From Lactobacillus sp. PV034 (GTDB lineage: Bacteria; Bacillota; Bacilli; Lactobacillales; Lactobacillaceae), in NCBI RefSeq assembly GCF_014522305.1, contig NZ_CP041982.1, forward strand, positions 5,001-69,000: a DNA stretch of 64,000 bases, in the 5' to 3' direction. The notes under the pieces are model-generated. The model was not told the DNA's origin. It searched no databases and saw nothing but the letters and a program-made list of their open reading frames with translations. Position 1 is the stretch's first letter; each line of letters opens with the position of its first letter. Of this stretch, positions 47,285-55,538 are shown one piece after another. The position numbers and the translations under genes are program-made.

Positions 47285-48025
47285 ATGTCATTAAAAATCG
47301 AACATCTTAGTGGTGGTTATGCTGGCATCACAGTTATTAAGGATGTAAATCTTACTATTGAACCAGGTCAGGTCGTTGGTTTGATCGGGTTGAACGGAGC
47401 AGGTAAATCAACTACCATCAAACATTTACTTGGATTATTGCGGATGCAAAAGGGAAGCATTAGTTTAAATGATGTTAAATTAATGCAAAATCCTAGTGAA
47501 TTTAAAAAGATGGTTGCTTATATTCCTGAAACTCCAATTCTTTATCCTGAGTTAACCTTAAAAGAACATTTGGAATTAGTGATGTTGACTTATGGTTTAG
47601 AAAAAGAGCAAGCCTGGAAACGTGCTCACCAATTGTGTGAAATGTTCCGTTTAGACAATAAGTTAGATTGGTTGCCAATTAATTTTTCTAAAGGGATGAA
47701 ACAAAAGGTCATGATCGTTACTGCCTTTTTGGCTAATGCCGATTTATTGGTGATTGATGAGCCTTTTACTGGGTTAGATCCACTTGCAGTAGCTAATTTA
47801 ATAGACCTTATTAAACAAGCTGTCAAACAAGATAAAATGGTCTTGATGACTACTCACGTTTTAGCCGAAGCACAAGAAGTAGTGCAAAAGTTTGCGGTAT
47901 TAAACGCTGGTACAATTCAAACAGAAGGCAGTTTAGATGAGATCCGTAAGTTTTATGGTCTTAAGCCAACTGATTCCTTTGATCGCTTATACCAAATTTT
48001 GAATCAGGAGCAAAAGCATGAATAA
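47285..48025 (+). CDS. ecsA: ABC transporter ATP-binding protein EcsA
   Basis: 246 residues with Walker A GLNGAGKS near 37-44, signature FSKGMKQK near 137-144 and Walker B LLVIDEPFTGLDP near 156-168. The signature has FSKGM instead of LSGGQ, usual for EcsA/export-type subfamilies. Pairs with the EcsB membrane protein, whose start overlaps by 8 bases. In B. subtilis EcsAB affects secretion, competence and intramembrane proteolysis. Divergent from hit. Confidence 0.92.
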   Translation: MSLKIEHLSGGYAGITVIKDVNLTIEPGQVVGLIGLNGAGKSTTIKHLLGLLRMQKGSISLNDVKLMQNPSEFKKMVAYIPETPILYPELTLKEHLELVMLTYGLEKEQAWKRAHQLCEMFRLDNKLDWLPINFSKGMKQKVMIVTAFLANADLLVIDEPFTGLDPLAVANLIDLIKQAVKQDKMVLMTTHVLAEAQEVVQKFAVLNAGTIQTEGSLDEIRKFYGLKPTDSFDRLYQILNQEQKHE

Positions 48026-49226
48026 TATTATTAAAAAGCGACTTGAAGCTAATTTTAAACGCTCAATGCACTATTTGACTCTTGTATTTAATGACTTTTT
48101 TATTCTAGCTTTAATCTTTCTATTTGGGGCTTTGATGTTTTGGTATGCCCAAAATATTAAAAAATGGCCTCATGATTTGTGGTTCTATAAGCCTCTAATC
48201 GCTTTAATCTGGACGGTTATTTTGGGCTTTGGCAATTTTGCCACACTTTTCAAAAAAGCTGACGAACAATTTTTATTTAATGAAGATAAGCAAATAAAAG
48301 AATATTTTAAGCCCTTATATCGGCATAGCTTGATCTTGCCAGTTATCTTAATTGTTTTAGTTTCAGGTTTACTATTTCCATTTGCTACATTAAGAGCAGG
48401 AGTTTCTGTTTTAGCTTTAGTTTTAACAGCACTAGGCTTAATTTTGGCTAAGGATGTCCAGTTTCATTTAGTAGCTCGTTCTTTTTATTTTAATAATAAT
48501 GAATACTACAATTACTGGATGTTTTTACTAGTTAATTATATTTTTATTTTGTTGTCGATCCAGTTAAGCTACTTAGCTTGGCTTTACCTAGCTTTAACCT
48601 TAATTAGTTGGAGTGTGGTGCCACATTTAGAGCAAGGAAAAGCTTTTAATTGGTATAAGGCAATCGATTACGAAGAAAGACGTCAAGACTTAGTTAATAG
48701 CTTTTACAGTATGTTTACTGATGTCCCTGAAAAGAAAGTGAAGATTAAGCGTAGAAAATACTTTGATGCCTTTATTTCTCATAAAAATCAAACGCCAAAT
48801 ACTTTTTTGTATCAAAGAGTACTCTTGCGTGACCCAGAATATAGTAATTTGTTATTACGCATGATGATCTTTGCTGTTTTATTATCTTGGGCATTACAAG
48901 ATTATATTTGGGCTGGAGCAATTGGAGCTTTAATTATCTTTTTGACCTTATACCAGTTAATTCCTTTGGGAATTGTTTATGAGCATAATGTAATGTATCA
49001 TGTCCAACCTATTCCGCTGGCAAAAAGAGGACAGGCTTTAGCTCGCGTCTTACAAAAAGGCATGTTAATTGAATGGGTAATAATTAGTGCTGGAATTATC
49101 ATCTTTTCACCACAAAAATTGTTTGCCGTGGGGATGAGTATTGGATTGCTAATATTTACTTTTGTCTTACTTTATGGTTATTTACCATTACGAATTGAAA
49201 AATTATTTAAAAAAGTTAGATATTGA
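48018..49226 (+). CDS. ecsB: ABC transporter membrane protein EcsB
   Basis: 402 residues with several pairs of hydrophobic segments (about 22-45, 55-70, 100-150, 165-200, 280-325, 345-395) and basic connecting loops, the EcsB layout. It forms the channel for EcsA. Transported substrate unknown. Overlaps ecsA by 8 bases, and trmB follows 19 bases after its stop. Confidence 0.9.
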   Translation: MNNIIKKRLEANFKRSMHYLTLVFNDFFILALIFLFGALMFWYAQNIKKWPHDLWFYKPLIALIWTVILGFGNFATLFKKADEQFLFNEDKQIKEYFKPLYRHSLILPVILIVLVSGLLFPFATLRAGVSVLALVLTALGLILAKDVQFHLVARSFYFNNNEYYNYWMFLLVNYIFILLSIQLSYLAWLYLALTLISWSVVPHLEQGKAFNWYKAIDYEERRQDLVNSFYSMFTDVPEKKVKIKRRKYFDAFISHKNQTPNTFLYQRVLLRDPEYSNLLLRMMIFAVLLSWALQDYIWAGAIGALIIFLTLYQLIPLGIVYEHNVMYHVQPIPLAKRGQALARVLQKGMLIEWVIISAGIIIFSPQKLFAVGMSIGLLIFTFVLLYGYLPLRIEKLFKKVRY

Positions 49227-49245
49227 TTATTAAAAAGGAGACTGT

Positions 49246-49905
49246 ATGAGATTAAGAAACAAACCTTGGGCCCAGAAATTAGTTCAAGAACACCCAGAAG
49301 CTATTATCAATGAGCCAAGTATTGATCAAAAAATTGATTGGTCAGAAAGATTTGCGGATTTTTCTAAGCCTTTAGCAATTGAAATTGGATCAGGAAAGGG
49401 TCAATTTATTACTACCCTTGCTAAACAACATCCAGAAATGAATTTTATTGGCGTAGAATTACAAACTACTGCTGCAGGGATGATTCTGAGAACAAAACTA
49501 GAAGAGGAAATTGATAACTTACAGTTAATGTGTGCAGATGCCGCCAATATTGCTTATTATTTACCTGAAAATAGCGCTGATATTATCTATCTTAACTTTT
49601 CTGATCCATGGCCAAAGACACGTCATGAAAAGCGTCGCTTGACTTATACAAGTTTTCTAGATAAGTATCGTGAAGTGCTAAAACCAGAAGGTCATTTAGA
49701 GTTTAAGACCGATAATCGTGGTTTGTTCGAATATAGTTTGGTTAGTCTTAATAACTATGGGATGAAGTTTGATTTTGTGAGCTTGGACTTACATCATTCT
49801 GATTCTGAAATTGCGGCAAGAAATGTTGAAACCGAATATGAACATAAATTTGCGCAAAAAGGTAATCCAATTTACTGCCTTCATGCTTCATTTGTAGAAA
49901 AATAA
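49246..49905 (+). CDS. trmB: tRNA (guanine-N7-)-methyltransferase
   Basis: A 219-residue SAM-dependent methyltransferase making m7G46 in the tRNA variable loop. Motifs: AIEIGSGKGQF near residues 43-53, NFSDPWPKTRHEKRR near 117-131, and the C-terminal TEYEHKF near 200. Length is standard. In the ecs operon; RBS aaaggaga before the ATG. Confidence 0.96.
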   Translation: MRLRNKPWAQKLVQEHPEAIINEPSIDQKIDWSERFADFSKPLAIEIGSGKGQFITTLAKQHPEMNFIGVELQTTAAGMILRTKLEEEIDNLQLMCADAANIAYYLPENSADIIYLNFSDPWPKTRHEKRRLTYTSFLDKYREVLKPEGHLEFKTDNRGLFEYSLVSLNNYGMKFDFVSLDLHHSDSEIAARNVETEYEHKFAQKGNPIYCLHASFVEK

Positions 49906-49908
49906 AAA

Positions 49909-49948
49909 AATACTTCCAAGATATTAAAGCAATCTTGGAAGTATTTTT
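49909..49948. terminator. Bidirectional terminator between trmB and the amino-acid transporter genes
   Basis: Fifteen-pair stem aaatacttccaagat/atcttggaagtattt with A before and T after, between converging genes. Confidence 0.92.
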
Positions 49949-49960
49949 GTTTAAAAATGG

Positions 49961-50746
49961 TTATTTTGTAATATCGGCACCAAAGTATTTCTTAGAAAGT
50001 TTGGCAACTGTGCCATCTTTGAGTAATTCTTTCATGGCCTTATCGTAAGAATGACGAAGGGCATTGTCTTTTTTATTGAAGAGGGCAGAGATATCATCTG
50101 GCTTAACATCACTAGAAATATCAATTGCTTTTAAGCCTTTTGTATTGTTCTTTTTACGGTAAGTGTACCAGGCACCACTAGAGTTAACTTCTCCATCCAC
50201 GCGATGATCTTTTACCATACCGACCGCAGTCGCAAAGTCACCGTTTGGTACTACAGTGGCACCGTATTTCTTAGCGATGGCTGCATTTTCAGTACCAATT
50301 CCAGCTACAATTTTTTTACCCTTTACTTCTTTAATATTCTTAATTTTACTGTCACTTGGAACAATTAAAATTGAACGAGATTTGATGTAAGGAATAGAGT
50401 AATTATAGTGTTTGGCCCGTTCTGGAGTTGGCGTCATGTCATTCATAATTACGTCAAATTTTCCAGTACCTAGACCTGCTACTAATGAATCCCATTTAGT
50501 TGGGACAAATTTTGCTTTAAGACCCATCTTTTTAGCTACAGCCTTGCCAAGGTCAACTTCAAAGCCAGTTAACTTGCCATCTTTACGATAAGAATAAGGA
50601 GCATAAGTTCCTTCGAGACCAATCACTAGCGTCTTTTTACTTTCGTTTTTTTGTGAAGCGCGACTAGAAGCTTGCCAAGTATAAATTCCTGCCCCAGCAA
50701 TGATAACAGCTAAAACAACCAGTAAAATTTTCTTCCATGATTTCAT
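49961..50746 (-). CDS. Amino-acid ABC transporter substrate-binding protein, probably for cystine
   Basis: 261 residues. A hydrophobic N-terminal segment (residues 5-24) has no lipobox Cys, so it is likely membrane-anchored by an uncleaved helix instead of by lipid. The SBP_bac_3 fold follows, with ligand-site motifs VIGLEGTYAPYSY near 41-53, GFEVDLGKAVAKKMG near 63-77 and DVIMNDMTPTPER near 101-113. Third gene of a permease-ATPase-binding protein operon read on the minus strand. Cystine/cysteine is inferred from the Cys-rich leader peptide and the TcyA-like sequence. Confidence 0.85.
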   Translation of the reverse strand: MKSWKKILLVVLAVIIAGAGIYTWQASSRASQKNESKKTLVIGLEGTYAPYSYRKDGKLTGFEVDLGKAVAKKMGLKAKFVPTKWDSLVAGLGTGKFDVIMNDMTPTPERAKHYNYSIPYIKSRSILIVPSDSKIKNIKEVKGKKIVAGIGTENAAIAKKYGATVVPNGDFATAVGMVKDHRVDGEVNSSGAWYTYRKKNNTKGLKAIDISSDVKPDDISALFNKKDNALRHSYDKAMKELLKDGTVAKLSKKYFGADITK

Positions 50747-50763
50747 AATTAATAATCCTCCAT

Positions 50764-51510
50764 TTATAAATCTTTCATTGTCATTGAGTTAATAAATTTT
50801 TTAATTCTTTGATTAGGGTTATTTGCATCGAAAAATTCTGCAGGGGAACCATCGTACAAAATATTTCCATTTTCAACAAAGATAATCTTGTCTGCTATCT
50901 TTTGTGCAAAAAGCATATTGTGGGTCACGATTACCATTGATTGATTTTCTTTTGCTAGTCCTAAAAGAACTTTCAAAACACTTAATTCTAATTCAGGGTC
51001 AAGGGCAGAAGTGGGTTCATCTAAGAGAATATATTCAGGTGCCATGGCTAAGGCGCGGGCAATAGCAACTCTTTGAGCTTGGCCACCTGATAGGGCGCTA
51101 GGATAAGAATTTTCATATTCAGCTAGGCCTACTTTAGCTAATAATTGTCTAGCTGTAGTTTGCGCTTGTTTTTTTGAATGTTTTAAAACTTGGGTTGGTC
51201 CTTCGATGACGTTTCCAATAACAGTTTTAGTTGGAAAAAGATTATAATCTTGAAAAACCATGCCAGTTTTTTTACGAAGAATAGTTTTTTCTTTAGTAGT
51301 AATTTTTTTACTAAAATCTAAATGTTCCTCATCAAACTCATATTCACCACTGTCAGGAGTTACCAACAAATTTAGAGTACGTAAGAGTGTAGATTTTCCT
51401 GAACCTGATGGACCTACTAAAACGGTAGTCTTCCCAATGGGAAAATCTAAGCTAATATTCTTAAGGACTTGTTTATCACCAAAGCTTTTGTTAATATTTG
51501 TCAATTTCAT
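50764..51510 (-). CDS. Amino-acid ABC transporter ATP-binding protein
   Basis: 248 residues with Walker A GPSGSGKST near 33-41, Q-loop FQDYNLF near 92, signature LSGGQAQR near 144-151 and Walker B YILLDEPTSALDPE near 162-175. GlnQ/TcyC-type PAAT family. Lies between the permease (11-base gap) and the binding protein (17-base gap). It hydrolyses ATP to drive amino-acid uptake. Confidence 0.95.
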   Translation of the reverse strand: MKLTNINKSFGDKQVLKNISLDFPIGKTTVLVGPSGSGKSTLLRTLNLLVTPDSGEYEFDEEHLDFSKKITTKEKTILRKKTGMVFQDYNLFPTKTVIGNVIEGPTQVLKHSKKQAQTTARQLLAKVGLAEYENSYPSALSGGQAQRVAIARALAMAPEYILLDEPTSALDPELELSVLKVLLGLAKENQSMVIVTHNMLFAQKIADKIIFVENGNILYDGSPAEFFDANNPNQRIKKFINSMTMKDL

Positions 51511-51521
51511 TGTCTCACCTC

Positions 51522-52223
51522 CTAATTTTGTTCGGTATTCACATGCCGTCCAGTGACTTGCTCTAAATATTTTTGTAACAAAGTTAAAACACTAGTAAAG
51601 GCTGCATAAATTAAGGCAACTAAGCTGTACATCAGTAAGGGTTGATAATTTTCTGCTGCTAATTGTTGACTAACTGCGAACATTTCCATGATTGTAATTG
51701 AGGCAGCTAGCGAAGTATCTTTTACTAAACTGATAAAACTGTTTGAAAGGGGCGGCAGCGCAACTCTAAAAGCTTGCGGTAAGATAATGCGCCAAAGTGT
51801 TCGTAATTTGGACATTCCCATGGACATACCCGCTTCCCATTGGCCTTGTGGTACTGAGCTAATGGCAGCACGGATAGTTTCTGAAGCATAAGCCCCAGTA
51901 TTAAGTGAAAAGGTAATCACACCTGCCGTAAAAGGTTCTAGTTTAATACCATTAGGGAATATCCCTTTAATTTTGAGGTAAGGTAAACCAAAGAACACAA
52001 TAAACAATTGCACTAAAAGTGGAGTAGCCCGAAAGAGCCAAACATAAAAACCAAAGATCCATTTAATAATTAAAAAGAATCCACCCTTTTTTGAAAGGCG
52101 TACTAAGGCTGTGATTAAAGCAAGTATCAGGCCAAAGAAAAATGAAATTATGGCTAAGGGGATGGTGTATTTAAAGCCAGCCGCTAGCATCTGCGGTACA
52201 GAGCCCTCAATTATTTTCCACAT
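51522..52223 (-). CDS. Amino-acid ABC transporter permease, His/Glu/Gln/Arg type
   Basis: 233 residues, about five membrane helices, with the inner-membrane-component signature EAGMSMGMSKLRTLWRIILP near residues 131-150, where the ATPase docks. PAAT family permease. First gene of the operon, behind the 29-codon Cys leader ORF and terminator at 52252-52298. RBS aaaggaga sits nine bases before the ATG on the minus strand. Confidence 0.94.
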   Translation of the reverse strand: MWKIIEGSVPQMLAAGFKYTIPLAIISFFFGLILALITALVRLSKKGGFFLIIKWIFGFYVWLFRATPLLVQLFIVFFGLPYLKIKGIFPNGIKLEPFTAGVITFSLNTGAYASETIRAAISSVPQGQWEAGMSMGMSKLRTLWRIILPQAFRVALPPLSNSFISLVKDTSLAASITIMEMFAVSQQLAAENYQPLLMYSLVALIYAAFTSVLTLLQKYLEQVTGRHVNTEQN

Positions 52224-52251
52224 ATCTTAAAATTTCTCCTTTATTTCAAAA

Positions 52252-52298
52252 TGGGTACAAAAAAGGCGCAAATTCAAAAACGAATTTGCGCCTTATGC
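52252..52298 (-). terminator. Attenuator terminator before the cystine-type permease gene
   Basis: On the minus strand aaggcgcaaattc (52294-52282) pairs perfectly with gaatttgcgcctt (52275-52263), followed by six T. It lies after the leader ORF and 29 bases before the permease ATG. Its 5' arm, extended as gcataaggcgc (52298-52288), is complementary to gcgtcttatgc inside the leader ORF. Confidence 0.9.
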
Positions 52299-52332
52299 AT
52301 TGTTATCCCGTAATTTTGTTAGTCAAAACTCA

Positions 52333-52422
52333 TTATTTATGAGCATGCCAAAACGTGGGTCGCATAAGACGCGATCCACAGCAACATAAAGTAAAGTTAA
52401 TGTTGTTTTGGCTGTTAAACAT
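52333..52422 (-). CDS. Cys-rich leader peptide of the cystine-type transporter operon
   Basis: A 29-residue ORF with a good ribosome-binding site (ttaggag) ten bases before the ATG. Residues 13-15 are Cys-Cys-Cys (codons tgt tgc tgt, 52386-52378), and the C-terminus is rich in Arg/His/Trp (GSRLMRPTFWHAHK). It lies between a promoter and an attenuator terminator upstream of an amino-acid ABC operon. Known attenuation leaders carry runs of the regulating amino acid's codons, so this should sense charged tRNA-Cys. Function is inferred; it is too short for ordinary gene finding. Confidence 0.8.
   Translation of the reverse strand: MFNSQNNINFTLCCCGSRLMRPTFWHAHK
52355..52379 (-). promoter_or_regulatory. 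Leader hairpin masking the antiterminator segment
   Basis: On the minus strand gtgg-a-tcgc (52379-52371) pairs with gcga-c-ccac (52363-52355), eight pairs with one A/C mismatch and loop gtcttat. It begins in the third Cys codon. An outer stem gccaaaac (52412-52405) with gttttggc (52354-52347) and a small inner stem aacat/atgtt complete a three-way structure. It hides gcgtcttatgc (52372-52362), which otherwise can pair with the terminator 5' arm. Confidence 0.65.
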
Positions 52423-52454
52423 AATTTATTTCTCCTAACTTAAAGTATGTGTTT

Positions 52455-52483
52455 AGACTAACTTATAAAAAATAAGTTGTCAA
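52455..52483 (-). promoter_or_regulatory. Promoter of the cystine-type transporter leader, with internal palindrome
   Basis: Minus strand: TTGACA (52483-52478), 17-base spacer, TAGTCT (52460-52455). The spacer and its edges contain the perfect inverted repeat aacttat-N5-ataagtt, well placed for a repressor or activator. The LysR-type gene lies just upstream and is one candidate binder. Confidence 0.7.
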
Positions 52484-52512
52484 TAAAAAATTAAAGGAGA
52501 TTAAGAATAAAG

Positions 52513-53439
52513 TTAATGGATTGTTTGTTCTAATTTTGTTTGTTGAAAAATATTTACTAAGTCTTTAATTGCTTTAGAGTGTTGTTTCCCCTGTTTAAGA
52601 GCAATGAAATATTTGATCATTAAGAGCTCACGCTTAATTGGCAGCAAATTAATTGGCAGGTGCTGTAATCTCTTCAAGATACTGGCCGAAGAAATAGTTA
52701 GCCCAACTCCTTTAACAACTAAGTTGGCTACCGTAATCACACTATTGCTTTCCATAACTATTTTGGGCTTTACATGATATTTTTGAAATAAGCCGTTAAG
52801 TTGGTGGCGAACAGCAGATTCAGGCTGACTTAGGACTAAAGGTTGCTGCAAGAGCTCTTTGATTTCTAATTCATCATCTTGCAAGATAAATTTGTTTGGC
52901 TGGAAATATTGTGAACTAGCTGGAATTATAATGTAGTATTGCTCATCCCCATTAGTGTAGACATCGAAGCCACCACTAATTGCCTCCGGTGTTTGACCAA
53001 TATAACAGTCTATCTCTTCGTTGGATAAGCGGCGTTCGGTTTTGCGAGGAAAAGCTTCAAAGAGTTGAATCTCTGCATTGGGATGCAGTTTTAAGAAAGT
53101 AGGTAAGATTTTAGGTAATAAGTAAGAACCTAAGCTTTCTAAGATCCCAATTCGGATTACTTCTTTATCTGGATGGGAGAATTGGGCAAGTTTTCTTTCT
53201 AATTGTTGATCATTATAAGAAACATTTTCTAGGTATTTGTAATAGATCAGACCTGCTTCAGTTAAGGTAAAAGGTTTACTGTCACGATTAATAATCTTGG
53301 CGCCAACTTTTTGTTCGATCCGCTTAATTAATTGCGTTAAATAAGGTTGTGAAATATATAACTGTTTAGCCGCCTTAGTAAAATTACTTTCTTTTAAAAG
53401 CATATCAAGATCATGTAATAATTCTTCTGCATCGTTCAT
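52513..53439 (-). CDS. LysR-family transcriptional regulator
   Basis: 308 residues. A winged HTH covers residues 1-60 (FTKAAKQLYISQPYLTQLIKRIEQKVGAKI, the typical LysR pattern), followed by a two-lobe co-inducer domain. It is divergent from the FMN/FAD reductase gene and directly upstream of the cystine-type transporter leader on the same strand, so either could be its target. Several LysR proteins of lactic acid bacteria control sulfur amino acid uptake, but nothing here proves the ligand. RBS gaggtgat before the ATG. Confidence 0.92.
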   Translation of the reverse strand: MNDAEELLHDLDMLLKESNFTKAAKQLYISQPYLTQLIKRIEQKVGAKIINRDSKPFTLTEAGLIYYKYLENVSYNDQQLERKLAQFSHPDKEVIRIGILESLGSYLLPKILPTFLKLHPNAEIQLFEAFPRKTERRLSNEEIDCYIGQTPEAISGGFDVYTNGDEQYYIIIPASSQYFQPNKFILQDDELEIKELLQQPLVLSQPESAVRHQLNGLFQKYHVKPKIVMESNSVITVANLVVKGVGLTISSASILKRLQHLPINLLPIKRELLMIKYFIALKQGKQHSKAIKDLVNIFQQTKLEQTIH

Positions 53440-53496
53440 TTGATCACCTCTTAATTCGATAACAATTTTATTATAGCTTACTTGTAATAATACTAT

Positions 53497-53525
53497 TTCA
53501 CTTAAGTAAAAATTGCCTTTAAAAT
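53497..53525 (+). promoter_or_regulatory. Promoter of the FMN/FAD reductase gene
   Basis: TTCACT (53497-53502), 17-base spacer, TAAAAT (53520-53525). The palindromic cacttaagta overlaps the -35 and could be a LysR-type box shared with the divergent regulator. Confidence 0.6.
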
Positions 53526-53570
53526 ATAAATTAAGAGAGAAACATGGCTTAAATTTGGAGGTATCGCAGT

Positions 53571-55448
53571 ATGCAAGCAGGTAAATATCATGTTAAGGCT
53601 AAGGGACATGGCTCAAGTTTTATGCCGATGGAAGTCACAATTGCAGACGATAAGATTAAAGCTATTGCTGTTGATTCACGTGGCGAAACAAAGGGCGTAG
53701 CTGATGAAGTCTTTAATCGTTTGCCACAAGAAATTGTTGACCACCAGACTTTGAATGTAGATACAGTGTCAGGTGCGACCATTTCTAGTAATGGAGTAAT
53801 TGATGGGGTTGCTCAGGCAATTACTGAAGCTGGTGGGGATGCTAGTGAATGGAAAAAGCGCTCAAAACCTGTCACGGCAAGTCATGCGGATGAAGAATTA
53901 ACAACAGACGTTGTTATAGTTGGTGCAGGTGGTGCAGGTCTAGCTGCAGCAGTACGCTCTTTAGAAGAGGGTCAAAGTGTCGTAATTTTAGAAAAATATC
54001 CTCAAATTGGTGGTAATACTTCGCGTGCAGGTGGCCCAATGAATGCAGCTGAACCTGATTGGCAAAACAAATTTAAGGCGCTACCAGGAGAAAAAGAAAC
54101 TTTAGCTGAATTAGCATCAACACCAATTGATAAAATTGATCCAGAATATCAAGACGACTTCAAACAATTACAAATGCAAATTAAGGACTATTTAGCTTCT
54201 GAAAGAAATAGTTTATTTGACTCAACTTTATTACATGAAATTCAAACTTACTTGGGTGGAAAAAGAATCGATCTACAAGGCAATGAAATTCATGGTAAAT
54301 ATCCTTTAGTTCATAAATTGGTAACTAATGCCCTTAATTCAGTGAAGTGGTTAAGCGACTTGGGCGTAAAATTTGATAATCAAGAGGTTACAGAACCAGT
54401 TGGTGGTTTATGGCGTCGTGGTCACAAGCCTGTTGAACCAATGGGTTATGCTTATATCCATATTTTAGGAGACTGGGTTAAAGACCATCGCGCAAAACTA
54501 TTAACTGAAACAAAAGCTGAACATCTGATTATTGAAAATGGTGAAGTAAAGGGTGTAGTAGCTCAAAGAAAAGATGGCTCAACTGTTACCGTCCACGCTA
54601 AGGCGGTAATTTTGACGGCTGGTGGTTTTGGTGCTAATACCAAGATGGTCCAAAAATATAATACTTATTGGCAAAAAATTGCTGACGATATTGCTACTAC
54701 TAACTCACCAGCAATTACAGGTGATGGTATTAAATTAGGTCAAGAAGCAGATGCTGATTTATTTGGGATGGGTTTTATCCAGTTAATGCCTGTTTCCGAT
54801 CCTGAAACTGGTGAATTGTTTACCGGACTTCAAACACCACCTGCTAACTTTATTATGGTCAATCAAGAGGGTAAACGCTTTGTCAATGAGTTTGCTGAAC
54901 GTGATACTTTAGCTAAAGCTGCGATTGCCAATGGTGGACTATTTTATCTAATTGCTGATGATAAGATTAAGGAAACTGCTTATAATACCACGCAAGAATC
55001 AATTGATGCTCAAGTTGAAGCCGGAACCTTGTACCGAGCTGATACTCTTGAAGACTTAGCAAAACAAATTGGAATGGATCCAGCAACTTTGGTTAAAACG
55101 ATTCAAGATTATAACTCCTATGTTGACCAAGGCGAAGACCCAGAATTTCATAAGAATGTCCTTGGATTAAAATGTGAAGTTGCACCATTTTATGCTACTC
55201 CGCGTAAACCAGCCATTCACCATACAATGGGTGGTGTGGTAATTGATGAGCAAGCTCACGTTTTAAATCAAGAAGGAAAAATAATTAAGGGACTGTATAG
55301 TGCAGGTGAAAATGCTGGTGGACTTCATGCTGGTAACCGCTTAGGTGGTAATTCACTTTCTGATATCTTTACTTTCGGTCGAATTGCGGCTGAGACTGCT
55401 GCTCATGAAATAAACCCCGATGCAAATAGTGGTGCCTCTGCTCATTAA
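53571..55448 (+). CDS. Flavin-dependent reductase with covalent-FMN domain (fumarate/urocanate reductase-like)
   Basis: 625 residues. An N-terminal FMN_bind domain (1-95) has the ApbE-type flavinylation motif DTVSGATIS, with the acceptor Thr near residue 70. An FAD_binding_2 domain follows, with [13 protein letters not shown] near 116-128, the substrate-site Arg region FAERDT near 442-447, and [22 protein letters not shown] near 577-598. There is no signal peptide and no CxxCH heme motif, so it is a cytosolic, heme-free member of the fumarate reductase family. Acceptor (fumarate, urocanate or other enoate) unknown. A thioredoxin-like gene follows. Confidence 0.85.
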   Translation: MQAGKYHVKAKGHGSSFMPMEVTIADDKIKAIAVDSRGETKGVADEVFNRLPQEIVDHQTLNVDTVSGATISSNGVIDGVAQAITEAGGDASEWKKRSKPVTASHADEELTTDVVIVGAGGAGLAAAVRSLEEGQSVVILEKYPQIGGNTSRAGGPMNAAEPDWQNKFKALPGEKETLAELASTPIDKIDPEYQDDFKQLQMQIKDYLASERNSLFDSTLLHEIQTYLGGKRIDLQGNEIHGKYPLVHKLVTNALNSVKWLSDLGVKFDNQEVTEPVGGLWRRGHKPVEPMGYAYIHILGDWVKDHRAKLLTETKAEHLIIENGEVKGVVAQRKDGSTVTVHAKAVILTAGGFGANTKMVQKYNTYWQKIADDIATTNSPAITGDGIKLGQEADADLFGMGFIQLMPVSDPETGELFTGLQTPPANFIMVNQEGKRFVNEFAERDTLAKAAIANGGLFYLIADDKIKETAYNTTQESIDAQVEAGTLYRADTLEDLAKQIGMDPATLVKTIQDYNSYVDQGEDPEFHKNVLGLKCEVAPFYATPRKPAIHHTMGGVVIDEQAHVLNQEGKIIKGLYSAGENAGGLHAGNRLGGNSLSDIFTFGRIAAETAAHEINPDANSGASAH

Positions 55449-55538
55449 TTAATTATTTTAGGCAAAGGACTAGATTTTTTTCACTAAGGTAAGTAAAATA
55501 TGATTAAACTTATTAAAAGTAAGAAAAAGGTGAAAAAG

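Noticed and set aside
52287..52422. The leader at 52252-52412 as a metabolite riboswitch or T-box
   Set aside because: No ggtggnaccgcg T-box and no known riboswitch core; the ribosome site, ORF and Cys codons fit ribosome-mediated attenuation better, although the three-way fold keeps a ligand-binding role formally open.
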